Shown: positions 24,487 through 35,400 of the stretch, piece after piece
How positions within the stretch are numbered: the stretch's first letter is position 1
Layout: the number at the start of each line of letters is the position of its first letter
Assembly: GCA_944320235.1 (NCBI GenBank)
Contig: CALUGQ010000003.1
Span: 62,001-126,000 of the forward strand
Length of the DNA stretch: 64,000 bases
Source: an uncultured Prevotella sp.
GTDB lineage: Bacteria > Bacteroidota > Bacteroidia > Bacteroidales > Bacteroidaceae
Reading direction: 5' to 3'
Translations under genes and position numbers: made by a program
The notes under the pieces: model-generated
Seen by the model: only the letters and a program-made list of their open reading frames with translations
Told to the model about the DNA's origin: nothing
Database searches by the model: none

Positions 24487-27111
24487 ATGGCTAAGAAAGA
24501 CAACGGGCTGACGCCGATGATGAAGCAGTTCTTCGACCTCAAGGCGAAGCACCCCGACGCGGTGCTGCTCTTCCGCTGCGGCGACTTCTACGAGACTTAC
24601 TGCGAGGACGCCGTCACGGCGTCGCGCATACTCGGCATAACGCTCACGCGCCGCGGCAACGGGGCAGGGGGGAAGACCGAGACGGAGATGGCCGGATTCC
24701 CCCACCACGCGCTCGACACATACCTGCCGAAGCTCGTCAGGGCGGGCAAGCGCGTGGCCATCTGCGACCAGCTCGAAGACCCGAAGCTCACCAAGAAGCT
24801 CGTCAAGCGCGGCATCACCGAGCTGGTGACGCCCGGCGTGGCCATGGCCGACAACGTGCTCAACTACAAGGAGAACAACTTCCTGGCCGCCGTGCACTTC
24901 GGCAAGGCGGCCTGCGGCGTGGCCTTCCTCGACATATCCACCGGCGAGTTCCTCACCGGCGAGGGCACCGCCGACTACGTGGAGAAGCTGCTTGGCAACT
25001 TCGCGCCCAAGGAAGTGCTCCACGAGCGGGGCCGCAAGCAGGACTTCGAGCGGCAGTTCGGCACGAAGTTCTTCACCTTCGAGCTCGACGACTGGGTGTT
25101 CACCGAGCAGACGGCGCGACAGAAGCTGCTGCGCCACTTCGGCGTGAAGAGCCTCAAGGGCTTCGGCGTGGACCACCTGCAGAGCGGCATAGTGGCCAGC
25201 GGCGCCATACTGCAGTACCTGGAGATGACGCAGCACACGCACATAGGCCACATAACGTCGCTCGCCCGCATAGAGGAGGAGCGCTACGTGCGCCTCGACA
25301 AGTTCACCATACGCTCGCTCGAGCTGCTGCAGCCCATGCAGGACGGGGGCGCCTCGCTGCTCGACGTCATCGACCGCACCGTATCGCCCATGGGCGGCAG
25401 GATGCTCCGCCGCTGGGTGGTGTTCCCGCTGAAAGACGAGCGGCCCGTCGCCGAGCGGCTCGACATGGTGGAGCACTTCTTCCGCCAGCCCGGCTTCCGC
25501 CGCTGCATCGACGACCAGCTCCACCGCGTGGGCGACCTGGAGCGCATCATATCGAAGGTGGCCGTAGGCCGCGTCTCGCCGCGCGAGGTGGCACAGCTTC
25601 GCGTGGCCCTGGAGGCCGTAAAGCCCATCAAGGCCGCCTGCCAGGGCGCAGGCAACGACGCGCTCAGGAGGGTGGGGGAGCAGCTGAACCTCTGCGAGTC
25701 ACTGCGCAGCCGCATAGAGCGAGAGCTGGCCGCCGACCCGCCGCAGCTCGTGGCCAAGGGCGGCGTGATAAACAGCGGCGTGAGCCCCGAGCTCGACGAG
25801 CTGCGCTCCATAGCCTACAGCGGCAAGGACTACCTGCTGCGCATACAGGAGCGCGAGACGGAGCTTACGGGCATAGCCAGCCTGAAGATAGGTTACAACA
25901 ATGTCTTCGGCTATTACCTCGAAGTGCGCAACACGTACAAGGACAAGGTGCCGGCCGACTGGGTGCGCAAGCAGACGCTGGCCAACGCCGAGCGGTACAT
26001 AACGCAGGAGCTGAAGGAGTACGAGGAGAAGATTCTCGGCGCCGAGGACAAGATACTGGCCCTCGAGGCAAGGCTCTTCGGCGAGCTGGTCATGTCGATG
26101 CAGGAGTTTATACCCCAGATACAGATCGACGCCAACCTGCTGGCCCGCCTCGACTGCCTGCTCTCGCTGGCCAAGGCCGCCGAGGAGCACCGCTACGTGC
26201 GGCCCACGGTCGACTCCACAGGCGTGATAGACATCACCGCCGGGCGGCACCCCGTGATAGAGACGCAGCTGCCACCGGGCGAGAGCTACGTGCCTAACGA
26301 CATACACCTCGACCCCGACGGTCAGCAGATAATGATAATAACAGGCCCCAACATGGCCGGAAAGTCGGCCCTGCTGCGCCAAACCGCGCTGATAGTGCTG
26401 TTGGCCCAGATAGGCAGCTTCGTGCCGGCAGAAGCCGCGAAAATAGGCCTGGTGGACAAGATTTTCACCCGCGTCGGAGCGAGCGACAACATATCCCTCG
26501 GCGAATCCACGTTCATGGTAGAGATGACAGAGGCCGCCAACATCCTCAACAACGTCTCGCCGCGCTCGCTCGTGCTCTTCGACGAGCTCGGCCGCGGCAC
26601 CAGCACCTACGACGGCATATCCATAGCCTGGGCCATCGTGGAGTACCTGCACGAACAGCCCCGCGCAAGGGCCCGCACCCTCTTCGCCACGCACTACCAT
26701 GAGCTCAACGAGATGGAAAAGCACTTCCAGCGCATAAAGAACTACAACGTCAGCGTGCGCGAGCAGGACGGCAAGGTAATCTTCCTGCGCAAGCTGCAGC
26801 GCGGCGGCTCCGAGCACTCCTTCGGCATCCACGTGGCCGAGATTGCCGGCATGCCGCGCAGCATCGTAAGGCGCGCCAACGTCATCCTCAGGCAGCTCGA
26901 GGCCGAGGGCGCCGGCGTAGGCTCGGCCGGCAAGCCCACCGCCGCCATAGCGCAGAGCCGCGAGGGCATGCAGCTCAGCTTCTTCCAGCTCGACGACCCC
27001 GTGCTCTGCCAGATACGCGACGAGATACTCGGCCTCGACATCAACAACCTCACGCCCGTGGAGGCCCTCAACAAGCTCAACGAGATAAAGAAGATAGTGG
27101 GGGGGAAGTGA
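24487..27111 (+). CDS. mutS: DNA mismatch repair protein MutS
   Basis: MutS binds mismatches and recruits MutL. The 874-residue protein is of normal length. The N-terminal mismatch-binding motif is the Phe-x-Glu in [16 protein letters not shown] (about residues 28-43), where Phe and Glu contact the mismatch. The ATPase domain shows Walker A in [16 protein letters not shown] near residues 617-632, Walker B in [20 protein letters not shown], and the His of FATHYHEL. The C-terminal end [20 protein letters not shown] is the usual dimer segment. It has its own promoter and follows a strong terminator, so it is transcribed alone or with the small gene at 27210. Confidence 0.98.
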   Translation: MAKKDNGLTPMMKQFFDLKAKHPDAVLLFRCGDFYETYCEDAVTASRILGITLTRRGNGAGGKTETEMAGFPHHALDTYLPKLVRAGKRVAICDQLEDPKLTKKLVKRGITELVTPGVAMADNVLNYKENNFLAAVHFGKAACGVAFLDISTGEFLTGEGTADYVEKLLGNFAPKEVLHERGRKQDFERQFGTKFFTFELDDWVFTEQTARQKLLRHFGVKSLKGFGVDHLQSGIVASGAILQYLEMTQHTHIGHITSLARIEEERYVRLDKFTIRSLELLQPMQDGGASLLDVIDRTVSPMGGRMLRRWVVFPLKDERPVAERLDMVEHFFRQPGFRRCIDDQLHRVGDLERIISKVAVGRVSPREVAQLRVALEAVKPIKAACQGAGNDALRRVGEQLNLCESLRSRIERELAADPPQLVAKGGVINSGVSPELDELRSIAYSGKDYLLRIQERETELTGIASLKIGYNNVFGYYLEVRNTYKDKVPADWVRKQTLANAERYITQELKEYEEKILGAEDKILALEARLFGELVMSMQEFIPQIQIDANLLARLDCLLSLAKAAEEHRYVRPTVDSTGVIDITAGRHPVIETQLPPGESYVPNDIHLDPDGQQIMIITGPNMAGKSALLRQTALIVLLAQIGSFVPAEAAKIGLVDKIFTRVGASDNISLGESTFMVEMTEAANILNNVSPRSLVLFDELGRGTSTYDGISIAWAIVEYLHEQPRARARTLFATHYHELNEMEKHFQRIKNYNVSVREQDGKVIFLRKLQRGGSEHSFGIHVAEIAGMPRSIVRRANVILRQLEAEGAGVGSAGKPTAAIAQSREGMQLSFFQLDDPVLCQIRDEILGLDINNLTPVEALNKLNEIKKIVGGK

Positions 27112-27209
27112 GAGGGGAGCAATCACGCCAAAGCCACAAACATCATGAAGCAATACGAAATGGAAACAGAAAAGCAATCCTTGGATTTTATCCTCTAATA
27201 CACCAGTCA

Positions 27210-27434
27210 ATGCCTACGTTCATATTTTACACATTGGAGGGCCACACCGAAGCCCCCGACGGCAGGCGGGTGGAGAACTGCCAGCTGCTGGGCGAAGCCT
27301 GCGGCGGCGACGCAAGCCTCGCCCTGGCCAACCTGCTGGACGAAAACCCATGGATAGTGGAACACGGCTTCAGCGTGGGGAAGGGCGAGATAATAGCCCG
27401 GGAGCTTTCGGATACAAAGAGGCACCTGCTCTGA
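27210..27434 (+). CDS. Small conserved-type protein of unknown function
   Basis: From the ATG at 27210 the frame gives 74 residues, starting MPTFIFYTLEGHTEAPDGRR and including ENCQLLGEACGGDASLALAN, LDENPWIVEHGF and a C-terminal KGEIIARELSD. Composition and codon use look coding (acidic, balanced, GC-rich third positions) and the peptide looks like a small compact alpha/beta domain. No family was identified. It follows mutS by about 100 bp with no visible promoter. Confidence 0.55.
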   Translation: MPTFIFYTLEGHTEAPDGRRVENCQLLGEACGGDASLALANLLDENPWIVEHGFSVGKGEIIARELSDTKRHLL

Positions 27435-27469
27435 ATTTCATCCTGTTGTCATGTGGTAAAAGTGGCAAA

Positions 27470-27565
27470 ATGATGCACAGCAAGGTGGCTATACCTCTGT
27501 TAACGACGGTTGTAATTATTGCGACCGTCGCTTGGGCAGGCAATTCACCGTCTTTTCCGCTGTGA
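27470..27565 (+). CDS. Possible 31-residue hydrophobic peptide
   Basis: ATGATGCACAGC opens MMHSKVAIPLLTTVVIIATV followed by AWAGNSPSFPL and a stop. The pattern (Lys, hydrophobic core, AWA-GN) looks like a bare signal peptide. It could be a leader peptide, a small secreted peptide, a gene remnant or chance. There is no clear ribosome-binding site or promoter. Confidence 0.2.
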   Translation: MMHSKVAIPLLTTVVIIATVAWAGNSPSFPL

Positions 27566-27612
27566 ATCGAGGTAAGGCTCTCTCAGCAGCGTGAAACCTG
27601 CCATATCGCAAC

Positions 27613-27653
27613 GCGAAACGCGCCGCCTTGGGCTTCAAGGCGGCGCGTTTCGC
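27613..27653. terminator. 18-bp perfect hairpin downstream of xpt
   Basis: GCGAAACGCGCCGCCTTG and its exact complement are separated by the 5-nt loop GGCTT. It lies 36 bp past the xpt stop and about 50 bp past the short peptide, so it may end transcription from both sides, though T-runs are absent. Confidence 0.7.
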
Positions 27654-27688
27654 ATCTTGCTGGCAGTCAAGGCGATGGCGGGCGGCAG

Positions 27689-28255
27689 TCACTCCAGCTC
27701 TATGCGGCAGCCGTCGAGGCTCTTGACGGTGGCCAGGGCGGTGTAGTCGATGCCAAGGGAGCGGAGCAGGTCGCCGCCGTGCTGGAATGCCTTCTCGATG
27801 AGGAAGGCCATGGCCTCGATGTGCGCGCCGGCCTGGCGGCAGAGGTCCATGACGCCCTTGGCGGCGTTGCCGTTGGCCAGGAAGTCGTCCACGAAGAGCA
27901 CGCGGTCGGCGGGCGTGAGGAAGTCGGCGCTGATGCACACGGTGTAGTCGCGGTCCTTGGTGAACGAGTGGACGGTGGCCGAGAGCATGCGCTCCATCGT
28001 CTTGGGCTGCTTCTTTTTGATGAACACCACGGGCAGCTGCATCAGGTAGCCCGTCATTATGGCCGGGGCTATGCCGCTGGCCTCGATGGTGACTATCTTG
28101 TTTATAGCCCGCCCGGCGTAGATGCGGGCCAGTTCGCGCGCCAGCTCCATCATGAGGTTGGGGTCCATCTGGTGGTTTATGAAGCTGTCCACCTTGAGTA
28201 TGCCGCCGGGATAGCACTTGCCGTCCTGCAGTATGCGTCTTTTCAGCAGTTCCAT
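27689..28255 (-). CDS. xpt: Xanthine phosphoribosyltransferase
   Basis: The 188-residue enzyme converts xanthine and PRPP to XMP in purine salvage. The start [20 protein letters not shown] and the segment [12 protein letters not shown] are typical of Xpt. The PRPP loop is [17 protein letters not shown] near residues 118-134, and [20 protein letters not shown] is the other phosphoribosyltransferase signature. Its ATG overlaps the stop of the upstream DKNYY gene by one base, so it is the last gene of a ychF-lgt-DKNYY-xpt operon. A second purine salvage gene, apt, is at 52.6 kb. Confidence 0.95.
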   Translation of the reverse strand: MELLKRRILQDGKCYPGGILKVDSFINHQMDPNLMMELARELARIYAGRAINKIVTIEASGIAPAIMTGYLMQLPVVFIKKKQPKTMERMLSATVHSFTKDRDYTVCISADFLTPADRVLFVDDFLANGNAAKGVMDLCRQAGAHIEAMAFLIEKAFQHGGDLLRSLGIDYTALATVKSLDGCRIELE

Positions 28256-28725
28256 CAGTCAGTCTTCCGTCCGTCGATGTATGTGTTGCGCTTGTCCTTG
28301 GCCACGCCCCGGCCTATGTGCCTGAATGTCTTTGCGTCGGCGCCGGCGATGGCCCGCCCGGCGTAGTAGGCGCGGCGCGAGTCCTTGGCGTAGCCCCCGC
28401 CGAGGTCGGTGAAGGTCTTCGGGTCGGCATCCTTTATGCCGTATCCGTGGTAGCAGGCGTGGCTGGCGTCGCAGTGATAGCCACGGCTATAGGCATGGGC
28501 ATAGCCGCAGCGGTGGTGGCCGCGCCGGTTGTGGCGGGGTGGGGCAGTGTGGCAGCCATGGTGGCCGGCGCTGGCCCGGCTGTAGCCGCAGCATCCGTGG
28601 CCGTAATACGCCTCGGCGGGCGCGGTGTTGTCGTCGCCGCCCTGCGTGAGCGAGTGGGCGGCCATGGCCACTGCTATGGCTATTGCGGCCATGGCGCACC
28701 TCATGATGTTGCTCCTTGTTTTCAT
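28255..28725 (-). CDS. DKNYY-domain secreted protein with His/Cys/Tyr-rich N-terminal region
   Basis: The 156-residue protein has a signal-like start ([20 protein letters not shown]). Residues about 38-92 are very rich in His, Cys, Gly and Tyr ([19 protein letters not shown], then [20 protein letters not shown]). The C-terminal half has two DKNYY-like units ([39 protein letters not shown]). DKNYY repeats are found on bacterial envelope proteins without a known role. The His/Cys-rich part suggests metal binding, which is inference. Its start overlaps the lgt stop by 4 bp, so it is part of that operon. Confidence 0.75.
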   Translation of the reverse strand: MKTRSNIMRCAMAAIAIAVAMAAHSLTQGGDDNTAPAEAYYGHGCCGYSRASAGHHGCHTAPPRHNRRGHHRCGYAHAYSRGYHCDASHACYHGYGIKDADPKTFTDLGGGYAKDSRRAYYAGRAIAGADAKTFRHIGRGVAKDKRNTYIDGRKTD

Positions 28726-29585
28726 TTCTTCCCTCCTTTATCGTTGGTTCCGGCCTCGGCCCCGAGGCGGCGCATCCACTTGCCCCCGGCCATGCAGGCC
28801 ACGCCTATGGCTATGAACGGCAGGCTCAAGAGCTGGCCCATGTCGAGCGGCAGCGAGGCCTCGAAGGCTTCCTGTATCTCCTTGGTGTACTCGATGAAGA
28901 AGCGGGCGGTGAAGATGTACGTGAGGCAGAGGCCGAAGAAGAAGCCCGTGCCCACCTTCTGCGGGCGGCGGCGGTACAAGGCCCAGCCGATGAAGAACAG
29001 CGCGGCGTAGGCCAGTGCTTCGTAGAGCTGGCCGGGGTGGCGCGGGTAGGGGTCGACGCGCTCGAAGATGAAGGCCCACGGCACGTCGGTCACCTTGCCT
29101 ATTATCTCGGAGTTCATCAGGTTGCCCAGCCTTATGAGGCAGGCCGTGGTGGGCGTGGCTATGGCTATGTTGTCGAGCACGCGCCAGATGTTGAGCTTCG
29201 TCTTGCGCACGTAGAGCCACAGGGCTATCATCAGGCCCAGCGTTCCGCCGTGGCTGGCCAGGCCCTCGTAGCCGGTGAACTTCACCGAGCCGTCGGCCAT
29301 GAAGCGTATGGGCAGCACCATCTCAACCACGTGCTGCCACGAGGAGAGGAAGTAGTCGGGCTGGTAGAACAGGCAGTGGCCCAGGCGCGAGCCTATGAGT
29401 ATGCCCACGAAGCAGTAGACGAAGAGCGGGTCGAACAGCTCGGGCTTTATGCCCTGCTCCTTGTAGAGCCGCCTGACGATGAGGTAGGCCAGCAGCAGGC
29501 CCACGAGCCAGCACAGCGAGTACCACCGCATACCGAAGAAGGCGGTGAGGTCGGGGTTCCAGACGATGTAAGAAAGGCAGTCCAT
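28722..29585 (-). CDS. lgt: Prolipoprotein diacylglyceryl transferase
   Basis: Lgt transfers diacylglycerol from phosphatidylglycerol to the lipobox Cys of prolipoproteins in the inner membrane. The 287-residue protein has about seven hydrophobic segments. Signatures include [40 protein letters not shown] (Arg-Leu-Gly-His), [20 protein letters not shown] (catalytic-region His-Gly-Gly), [20 protein letters not shown] and [16 protein letters not shown]. It lies 25 bp after ychF on the same strand and overlaps the DKNYY gene. Confidence 0.97.
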   Translation of the reverse strand: MDCLSYIVWNPDLTAFFGMRWYSLCWLVGLLLAYLIVRRLYKEQGIKPELFDPLFVYCFVGILIGSRLGHCLFYQPDYFLSSWQHVVEMVLPIRFMADGSVKFTGYEGLASHGGTLGLMIALWLYVRKTKLNIWRVLDNIAIATPTTACLIRLGNLMNSEIIGKVTDVPWAFIFERVDPYPRHPGQLYEALAYAALFFIGWALYRRRPQKVGTGFFFGLCLTYIFTARFFIEYTKEIQEAFEASLPLDMGQLLSLPFIAIGVACMAGGKWMRRLGAEAGTNDKGGKK

Positions 29586-29610
29586 GGCAGTGTGCGTTTT
29601 GGCGGGTTTG

Positions 29611-30711
29611 CTATACGTTGAAGCGGAAGTGCATGATGTCGCCGTCCTGCACGACGTAGTCCTTGCCCTCGATGCCCAGCTTGCCGGCCTCGCGCACGGC
29701 GGCCTCGGAGCCGTACTTGATGTAGTCGTCGTACTTTATCACCTCGGCGCGGATGAAGCCCTTCTCGAAGTCGGTGTGTATCACTCCGGCGCACTGCGGG
29801 GCCTTCCAGCCCTTGTGGTATGTCCAGGCCTTCACCTCCATCTCGCCGGCGGTGATGAACGTCTCGAGGTTCAAGAGGGCGTAGGCCTTCTTTATCAGCC
29901 GGTTCACGCCGCTTTCCTCAAGGCCAAGCTCGCTGAGGAACATCTGCTTGTCCTCGTATGACTCAAACGAGGCTATGTCCTCTTCAGTCTTGGCGGCTAT
30001 CACCATGGCCTCGGCGCCCTCCTCGGCGGCAATCTCTTCGATGCGCGCGCTGTAGGCGTTGCCCGTCTTGGCAGCGGCCTCGTCTACGTTGCACACGTAG
30101 AGCACGGGCTTGGCCGTGAGCAAGAAGAGATTCCGGGCGGCGTCTTGCTCCTCTTTCGATTCAAACTGCACGGTGCGGGCGTTCCTGCCCTGCTCCAGCG
30201 CCTCCTTGTAAGCCTCGAGCACGGCCACCTCGGTCTTTGCCTCCTTGTTGCCTGCGGCGGCCACCTTCTGCTGCTTCTGCAGGCGCGCCTCGACGGTCTC
30301 AAGGTCCTTGAGCTGCAGCTCGGTGTCGATTATCTCCTTGTCGCGCACGGGGTCGATTGTCCCGTCCACGTGGGTGATGTTGTCGTCGTCGAAGCAGCGC
30401 AGCACGTGGATTATGGCGTCGGTCTCGCGGATGTTGCCCAGGAACTTGTTGCCAAGGCCCTCGCCCTTGCTCGCGCCCTTGACGAGGCCCGCTATGTCCA
30501 CAATCTCGCACGTGGCCGGCACGATGCGGCCCGGGTGCACTATCTCGGCCAGGCGCGTCAGGCGCTCGTCGGGCACGGTTATCACGCCCACGTTAGGCTC
30601 GATGGTGCAGAAGGGGAAGTTTGCCGCCTGCGCCTTTGCGCTCGACAGGCAGTTGAAAAGCGTCGACTTGCCAACGTTAGGCAGGCCCACTATACCACAC
30701 TTTAATGACAT
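29611..30711 (-). CDS. ychF: Redox-regulated ribosome-binding ATPase YchF/OLA1
   Basis: The 366-residue length is usual for the family. G1 motif [17 protein letters not shown] lies at residues 6-22, followed by [20 protein letters not shown] and [20 protein letters not shown] (G3). The C-terminal TGS domain reads [40 protein letters not shown] and [17 protein letters not shown]. YchF prefers ATP over GTP and binds ribosomes. First gene of the ychF-lgt-DKNYY-xpt operon, with a promoter at 30744-30751. Confidence 0.97.
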   Translation of the reverse strand: MSLKCGIVGLPNVGKSTLFNCLSSAKAQAANFPFCTIEPNVGVITVPDERLTRLAEIVHPGRIVPATCEIVDIAGLVKGASKGEGLGNKFLGNIRETDAIIHVLRCFDDDNITHVDGTIDPVRDKEIIDTELQLKDLETVEARLQKQQKVAAAGNKEAKTEVAVLEAYKEALEQGRNARTVQFESKEEQDAARNLFLLTAKPVLYVCNVDEAAAKTGNAYSARIEEIAAEEGAEAMVIAAKTEEDIASFESYEDKQMFLSELGLEESGVNRLIKKAYALLNLETFITAGEMEVKAWTYHKGWKAPQCAGVIHTDFEKGFIRAEVIKYDDYIKYGSEAAVREAGKLGIEGKDYVVQDGDIMHFRFNV

Positions 30712-30743
30712 TTCTTATAAACGTTTATAAATATATCCGGGTG

Positions 30744-30751
30744 CAAAGTTA
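30744..30751 (-). promoter_or_regulatory. Promoter -7 element of the ychF operon
   Basis: TAACTTTG on the minus strand, 32 bp before the ychF start. No clear -33 partner. Confidence 0.5.
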
Positions 30752-30847
30752 ATGCTTTTTGTTGAAAGTACGGTTACTGTGCGCCAATATATGACATTGA
30801 ATGGCTGTTTGTATCCGTAGTGAAGGCGTCGGAGGCCTGCTTAGGCG

Positions 30848-30958
30848 TCATTGCCGGCGGCTTGCGGCCTTTAGGTCGGGCAGTTCGTCGAGCGTTATAA
30901 CCAGTTCGTGGTTGTATAGACGCTTTAGCTCGTCCTTGTCGTAGTTGTTGACCGACAT
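30848..30958 (-). pseudogene. Possible remnant or short ORF (36 residues)
   Basis: The minus strand reads MSVNNYDKDELKRLYNHELV followed by ITLDELPDLKAASRRQ and a TGA. The composition is protein-like (acidic and basic residues alternate, no repeats), unlike the overlapping frames. The open frame extends upstream through SGIIGDTIP to a stop near 31015. It may be the tail of a decayed gene. No family was recognised. Confidence 0.3.
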
Positions 30959-31090
30959 AGGTATAGTGTCGCCAATAATGCCGCTGTTTTTTTCTTGGAC
31001 GTGGGGTTGTGTTTATGAGCAGTGGGCCTTTGGGGGCCTTGTGTTGCCTGTGGGTATTATTATGCCTGCCTGTGAAAATGTCGGCTGGGG

Positions 31091-31426
31091 TCACTTCCTT
31101 ATGTAGTGGGGCATGTCTTCGGGTATCTCCATCGATATCTCGACGAGCCCTGCCACGTGGCCGTCCTTTTTCCATGTGGTCTGGTATATCATCTTTTTCT
31201 GTCCCTCTTTCTCTATTGTGTACGAGTTGGTGCCGTCGGTTGCAAGCAGCTGGCGTATCTTTTTCTGCGACTCGGGGCTGTGGCAGTCAAACAGGTTCTT
31301 GCCTATCAGATTGCCGTGCTTGGCAAAGGTGTTGCGTGATTTATCGTTCATGTAGATTATTGTTCCCTCGGTGTCGCATACTGTAACGGCACAATGCAGA
31401 TGTTCTGCCCATTCTGTATTTTCCAT
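31091..31426 (-). CDS. Single-domain PAS protein
   Basis: The 111-residue protein consists of one PAS fold: AEHLHCAVTVCDTEGTIIYM (opening strands), NDKSRNTFAKHGNLIGKNLF (helices and the following turn), then YQTTWKKDGHVAGLVEISME (closing strands). There is no output domain, so it probably senses a ligand or redox state and works with a partner protein. Small PAS-only proteins of this form occur in Bacteroidales. Nearest minus-strand promoter element is at 31656-31663. Confidence 0.85.
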   Translation of the reverse strand: MENTEWAEHLHCAVTVCDTEGTIIYMNDKSRNTFAKHGNLIGKNLFDCHSPESQKKIRQLLATDGTNSYTIEKEGQKKMIYQTTWKKDGHVAGLVEISMEIPEDMPHYIRK

Positions 31427-31655
31427 AATTCCTTATTGTGTTTTGTTTTGTTTGCTGTGGTTGTTCGTTCCGCCATGAGCCTGCCGCTCCTTTGCTTGGT
31501 CAGGTTGAGTGCGCTGCGGCCTGCGGTTGGCTGGTTGCAGGCCGGGTGAGGCAGTAGTCACGGCCCGTGTTCGGTAGGCTGCGTGCGTCGCTGTGGCCGT
31601 AGACAAGGCGGTATGGTAGGGTATGGCCGCGCCTATATGTTGGTCAACGGTGGTG

Positions 31656-31663
31656 CAAATATA
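31656..31663 (-). promoter_or_regulatory. Promoter -7 element upstream of the PAS gene
   Basis: TATATTTG on the minus strand, about 230 bp before the PAS start. The long untranslated leader this implies makes the assignment uncertain. Confidence 0.35.
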
Positions 31664-31909
31664 GATATTTATTGACTCTTTTGCGGGTGTTTACAGTGCT
31701 TTTTCAAAAATTTTTATGTTCAGTAAAGCTGTGGCAGGGTTATGGTGCAGACTTGTCAACTTGTGTCTGTGGCTTTCTGTTGTGTTCTGCTGTTAGTGTC
31801 GTTAGTGGCGGCATTGTTGCCTGTATCGAGGCTGGTGAATTTGTTGCCGGTGCATGATTTATTTTTACAAATGTGCGTATTTTGCTTCACTACCTATCTG
31901 GTTGAGTTG

Positions 31910-31992
31910 TAAAACGGCCCGTTTTGACTTGCAGAACGGCCTGTTTGGGCTTCCGGAACGGCCCGTTTCATCACTCAAAACGGGCCGTTTTG
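31910..31992. repeat. Cluster of four ACGGCCCGT-type palindromes
   Basis: AAAACGGCCCGTTTT (31911-31925), GAACGGCCTGTTT (about 31934-31946), GGAACGGCCCGTTTC and AAAACGGGCCGTTTT (31977-31991) lie in a row. The first and last also pair with each other across the cluster. Similar units are at 21028-21042, 50220-50260 and 59060-59120. Confidence 0.8.
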
Positions 31993-32350
31993 TAAGTCGC
32001 TGGGCGTCAGACGGTTGCGCTATCGGTTGCTTATGATGAAAAATGTTTACATATTTTGCTGTTCATTACGCTTTGTAACTCATCATTGTTGCTTTATTGA
32101 TGATATTGCTTGAGGGGCATGCCAGTGGTCGGTTATTTGTATAGTCGGCTTTGTAAGGCTATATTTGGGTTATATATAGCAGGCAAGGCTGCCCGGTAAT
32201 CCGTGTCTGTACGTTTCAGCATGCGTGCGCCCACGAGTTACAGCGAGGCTGTTGCATAGGCTTAAGTTTGCTATTGTGAGCTGATTGCGGTGCCTTTTGT
32301 TTGTGCCATTACGGCCGTTTTAGGTGGCAGCCAGGCGGACTGTAGCCACA

Positions 32351-32392
32351 AAAAAATCCTCCCCGAAACCCTTGCAGGCTTCAAGGAGGATT
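32351..32392 (-). terminator. Terminator of the T9SS-protein operon
   Basis: On the minus strand, AATCCTCC, a loop, then GGAGGATT is followed by a run of six to seven T. It lies about 50 bp past the stop of the 1362-residue protein. Confidence 0.75.
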
Positions 32393-32442
32393 AATATTTT
32401 GGATGTATCAATGCCTAAGCTGGCACTTAAGCTTATCAGCTG

Positions 32443-35400
32443 TTAGAGCGTTGTCTTGATGGTGCGCTCGCAGCCTTCGCCCGTTATCTTGATAATGAGC
32501 ACGCTGTTGTCGCTGCCTGACAGCGGTATGAACACGTTGTCGGTTGTTTCAACGTCGCTGGCTGTAATCAGTTGGCCTGCGGCATTGTAAACGCGTACGC
32601 TGTGTATGAGTCCGCGCTCAGGGTTGACGATGTTGAGCACACGGTTCTTAACGAAGGCTGTAACGCCTGTAATGTCGGTGCTGCTGATGCCACTGTTTAC
32701 TGCAGTGAAGCGGTTCTGTGTTGACCATCCGCTCTCGTTGAGTTCGCACTCGGCCATTACGCGCCAGATGTAGGCAGCGTTTTCAACGAGTCCGGTGAGC
32801 TGGTAGCTTGTAGTCTGAAGACCTTCGACTGCGGTCCAGGCCGATGCGTCGCTCTTACGCCAGTTCAATATCCAGCGCAGGTTGCGGTCGCCGGCAGTCC
32901 ATGACAGTGTTGCCGATGTAGGAGTATCCATGGTGGCAGTGAGGTCTGTAGGTGTTTCGCACTCAGGCAGTGCCTTTGTGGTGAATGCTATCTCATAGCT
33001 CCACTGGCTCGAATCGTTTTCAGAGTTGATGCTGCGTATGCGCAGACGGTATCTGGTTTCGGGCTCCAGACCTTCTATTGTGTAGGTGTTGCCCTTGACG
33101 GTAATCTCTGTCCAATCCTCACTTTCGGCTGGCCTGTAAGCCAGAGTGTAGCTTGGGTAGTCATCTGTCCATGTTACTGTCACCTTGTTGTAGCTCAGAT
33201 CGATTGAGATGGCTTCCGGTGGGAAGCATGTTTCAACGAGAGTCTTGACCGTTGCAGTGGCAGTGTAGGCGCTTGTGTCGCTTTCAAGGTTGCTGCACAT
33301 TGCCTGTATGCCGTATTCATATTCAGTGTCGTAGTCAAGTTCTGTAACCTCATAAGAGTTTTCAGTGGTGTTGCGCACTGTCCAGCCCTCGGTTCCGGCC
33401 TTGCGGTAGCGTACGTTGTAGCTCTGTGCTTCGCCTGTCCAGCTCAGCTTGAAGCTGTACTTGGATGGTTCAGCCACTACGTCGGTAGGCTCGGCGCAGC
33501 CTGTGCCGCTGAGCGTTGTGAAGCGTTTGATGCTTACCTTGGCGGTGTCGCCCGGCTCGCATACTGTTGTCAGACCAATCTCATAGTCGGTTCTCGGCTC
33601 GAGTCCGGTGAAGGTGTAGGTCTTTTCAGTAGTCTCTACATAAGGCTTCTCGGTCTCGCCAGCGCGACGTATGAATACGTAGCTCTTCTCGGCGTCGGTC
33701 TCCCAGTTTACTGTTACGCTTGTCTCTGTAGTGTCGCTGATGGTTATGTTGCTTATTCTTACATGGCAGGTAGGAGTTACAGTGACTGAGTCAATCATCA
33801 GTGAGTGAGGAACCTCGTTGTCGGTGTGGATGTAGATGGCCGGACGAACATCGCCTTTCAGACCTCTCAGAGGCACATTGAAGGTGTAGGTTCCATCCTG
33901 GCTCTGTGCTATGTCGGCACCTGTTACGGTCTTCATCACGTCGGCCTCGTTGAAGGTGGTGCCGTCCTTTGAAACTACAATGTTGTAAGTGTCGTTGGTG
34001 GCTTCGCCTTCCTGTATCAAGGTCATGTAGACGTTGAGCACGTAGTTGGCCGAACCGTCGCCCAGGTCGAACGTTGGCATAAGCATCCACTCGTTGGTTG
34101 ATTCCTCAACTGGCTGGAATATGAGTCCTTTCATGAAGAACGAGCTCATGAAGTTCCATCCGTGGTAGTCGGTGTCGGTGAACACTGTAGGTGTTGCCAG
34201 CACGCCGGTCTTGGCCTCCCAGCTTGATGGCAGTGCGTTGAAGTCGAATGTCTCAGAGAACGGAACGGTGTAACCCGAACGGAAGCTCAGCGTTTCTGAC
34301 CATGCACTTGCAGTGGTCGGGTCGCACTTAGCGCGCAGCTGTACTTCTATGTCGGATGTTCCTGGCAGTCCGCTGATGGTGAACGGCTTGTTGAGCACGC
34401 TTATAACGTCGCTCCACTCCTCGCTGTCGGCGGTCTTGTAGCGCAGTTCCCATTCGTTTTCGTTGCCCTGACGGTCCCAGTCGATAGTAGCCTTGTCGCT
34501 CATGATAGAACCGTCTACCACGCGCAGGTTGATAGGATAGTCGCAGTCTGACTTGGGTTCGACAGTGAAGTCCTTCAAGTTCAATGTAGGATTAGTGAAT
34601 GTCTTCCATACAATCTTGAACTTGACCATCTTGCCGCTGAAGTCGTCGAACGGCATACGAAGCTTTGCATAGCTGGTTGTTGTCTCCAGCTGCGGTGTTG
34701 TGTTCGGGCCAATTCCTCCGATGGTGGTGAAGTTCACTCCGTCGGTAGAGGCCTGTACCATAAGTGTATCGCCTGGCTCCCAGGTGTTGTAGGGGCTGTT
34801 GCGATAGTTGGCGTAGCGCGATATGTTCATGTCCATCAGCACGCGGTTAGACCCGTCGCTGAGCTGAATCCACGGTGAAACGATGCTCTGCTCAACGCCT
34901 TCTGCCGGTTTGGCCTGTGTTACGCCTGCTGTGAGATAAGTCGGTTCGCCGCGTACTACTGCCAGTTGGAATGCGCTGTTTTCGCTTTCCCAGCCAAGTG
35001 GTACAACCTGCAGCTGCATCTTGGAGAAGTCTGGAGTGTAAGGCACGGTGCCACCAGTGGCAGTTGCTGCCGGTGTTGACGTTGAAGAGTAGCTTCCGTC
35101 GCTGCCAATGCTCCACGCCATGAAGTAGTATGCAGTGTTTTCGTTTAGGTTGGTGATGTCTATTCCGTCCTTAGGCTCACCTACGTACACTACTTTTCCA
35201 CCGCCTTCGATTTCACTTCCGACGGCCATTTCGCCCTTAGGAGTTCCGAAAGCGCCTTGCCCAGTAATCTGACTCCACTGGTCGTAAGCCGGTTCGGTGG
35301 TCATGGCCACGAGTATGCGGTCGCCTGCTGCGTTGCCTTTAGCGCTTACCTTTGCTGCGTTTATGCCCTCGGTGACTGCTGTCAAGGCAGCAGGAGCGTC

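Larger units (their letters stand above)
31427..32342. other. Gene-free stretch of about 0.9 kb
   Basis: No convincing gene was found on either strand. The + strand is conspicuously G- and T-rich. It holds the PAS promoter element (31656-31663), a cluster of GGCC-centred palindromes (31910-31992), and AT-richer parts near 31660-31730 and 32030-32110. No tRNA or rRNA was recognised. An unrecognised small RNA cannot be excluded. Confidence 0.5.

Noticed and set aside
30774..31175. 133-codon open frame on the minus strand
   Set aside because: Composition is extremely Arg/His/Lys-rich and it overlaps the PAS gene's end; another frame in the same place looks more protein-like.
31427..32342. tRNA, rRNA or a known small RNA in the gene-free stretch
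   Set aside because: No T-loop-like GTTCGAATC, no CCA end, and no conserved SRP or tmRNA motif was recognised.
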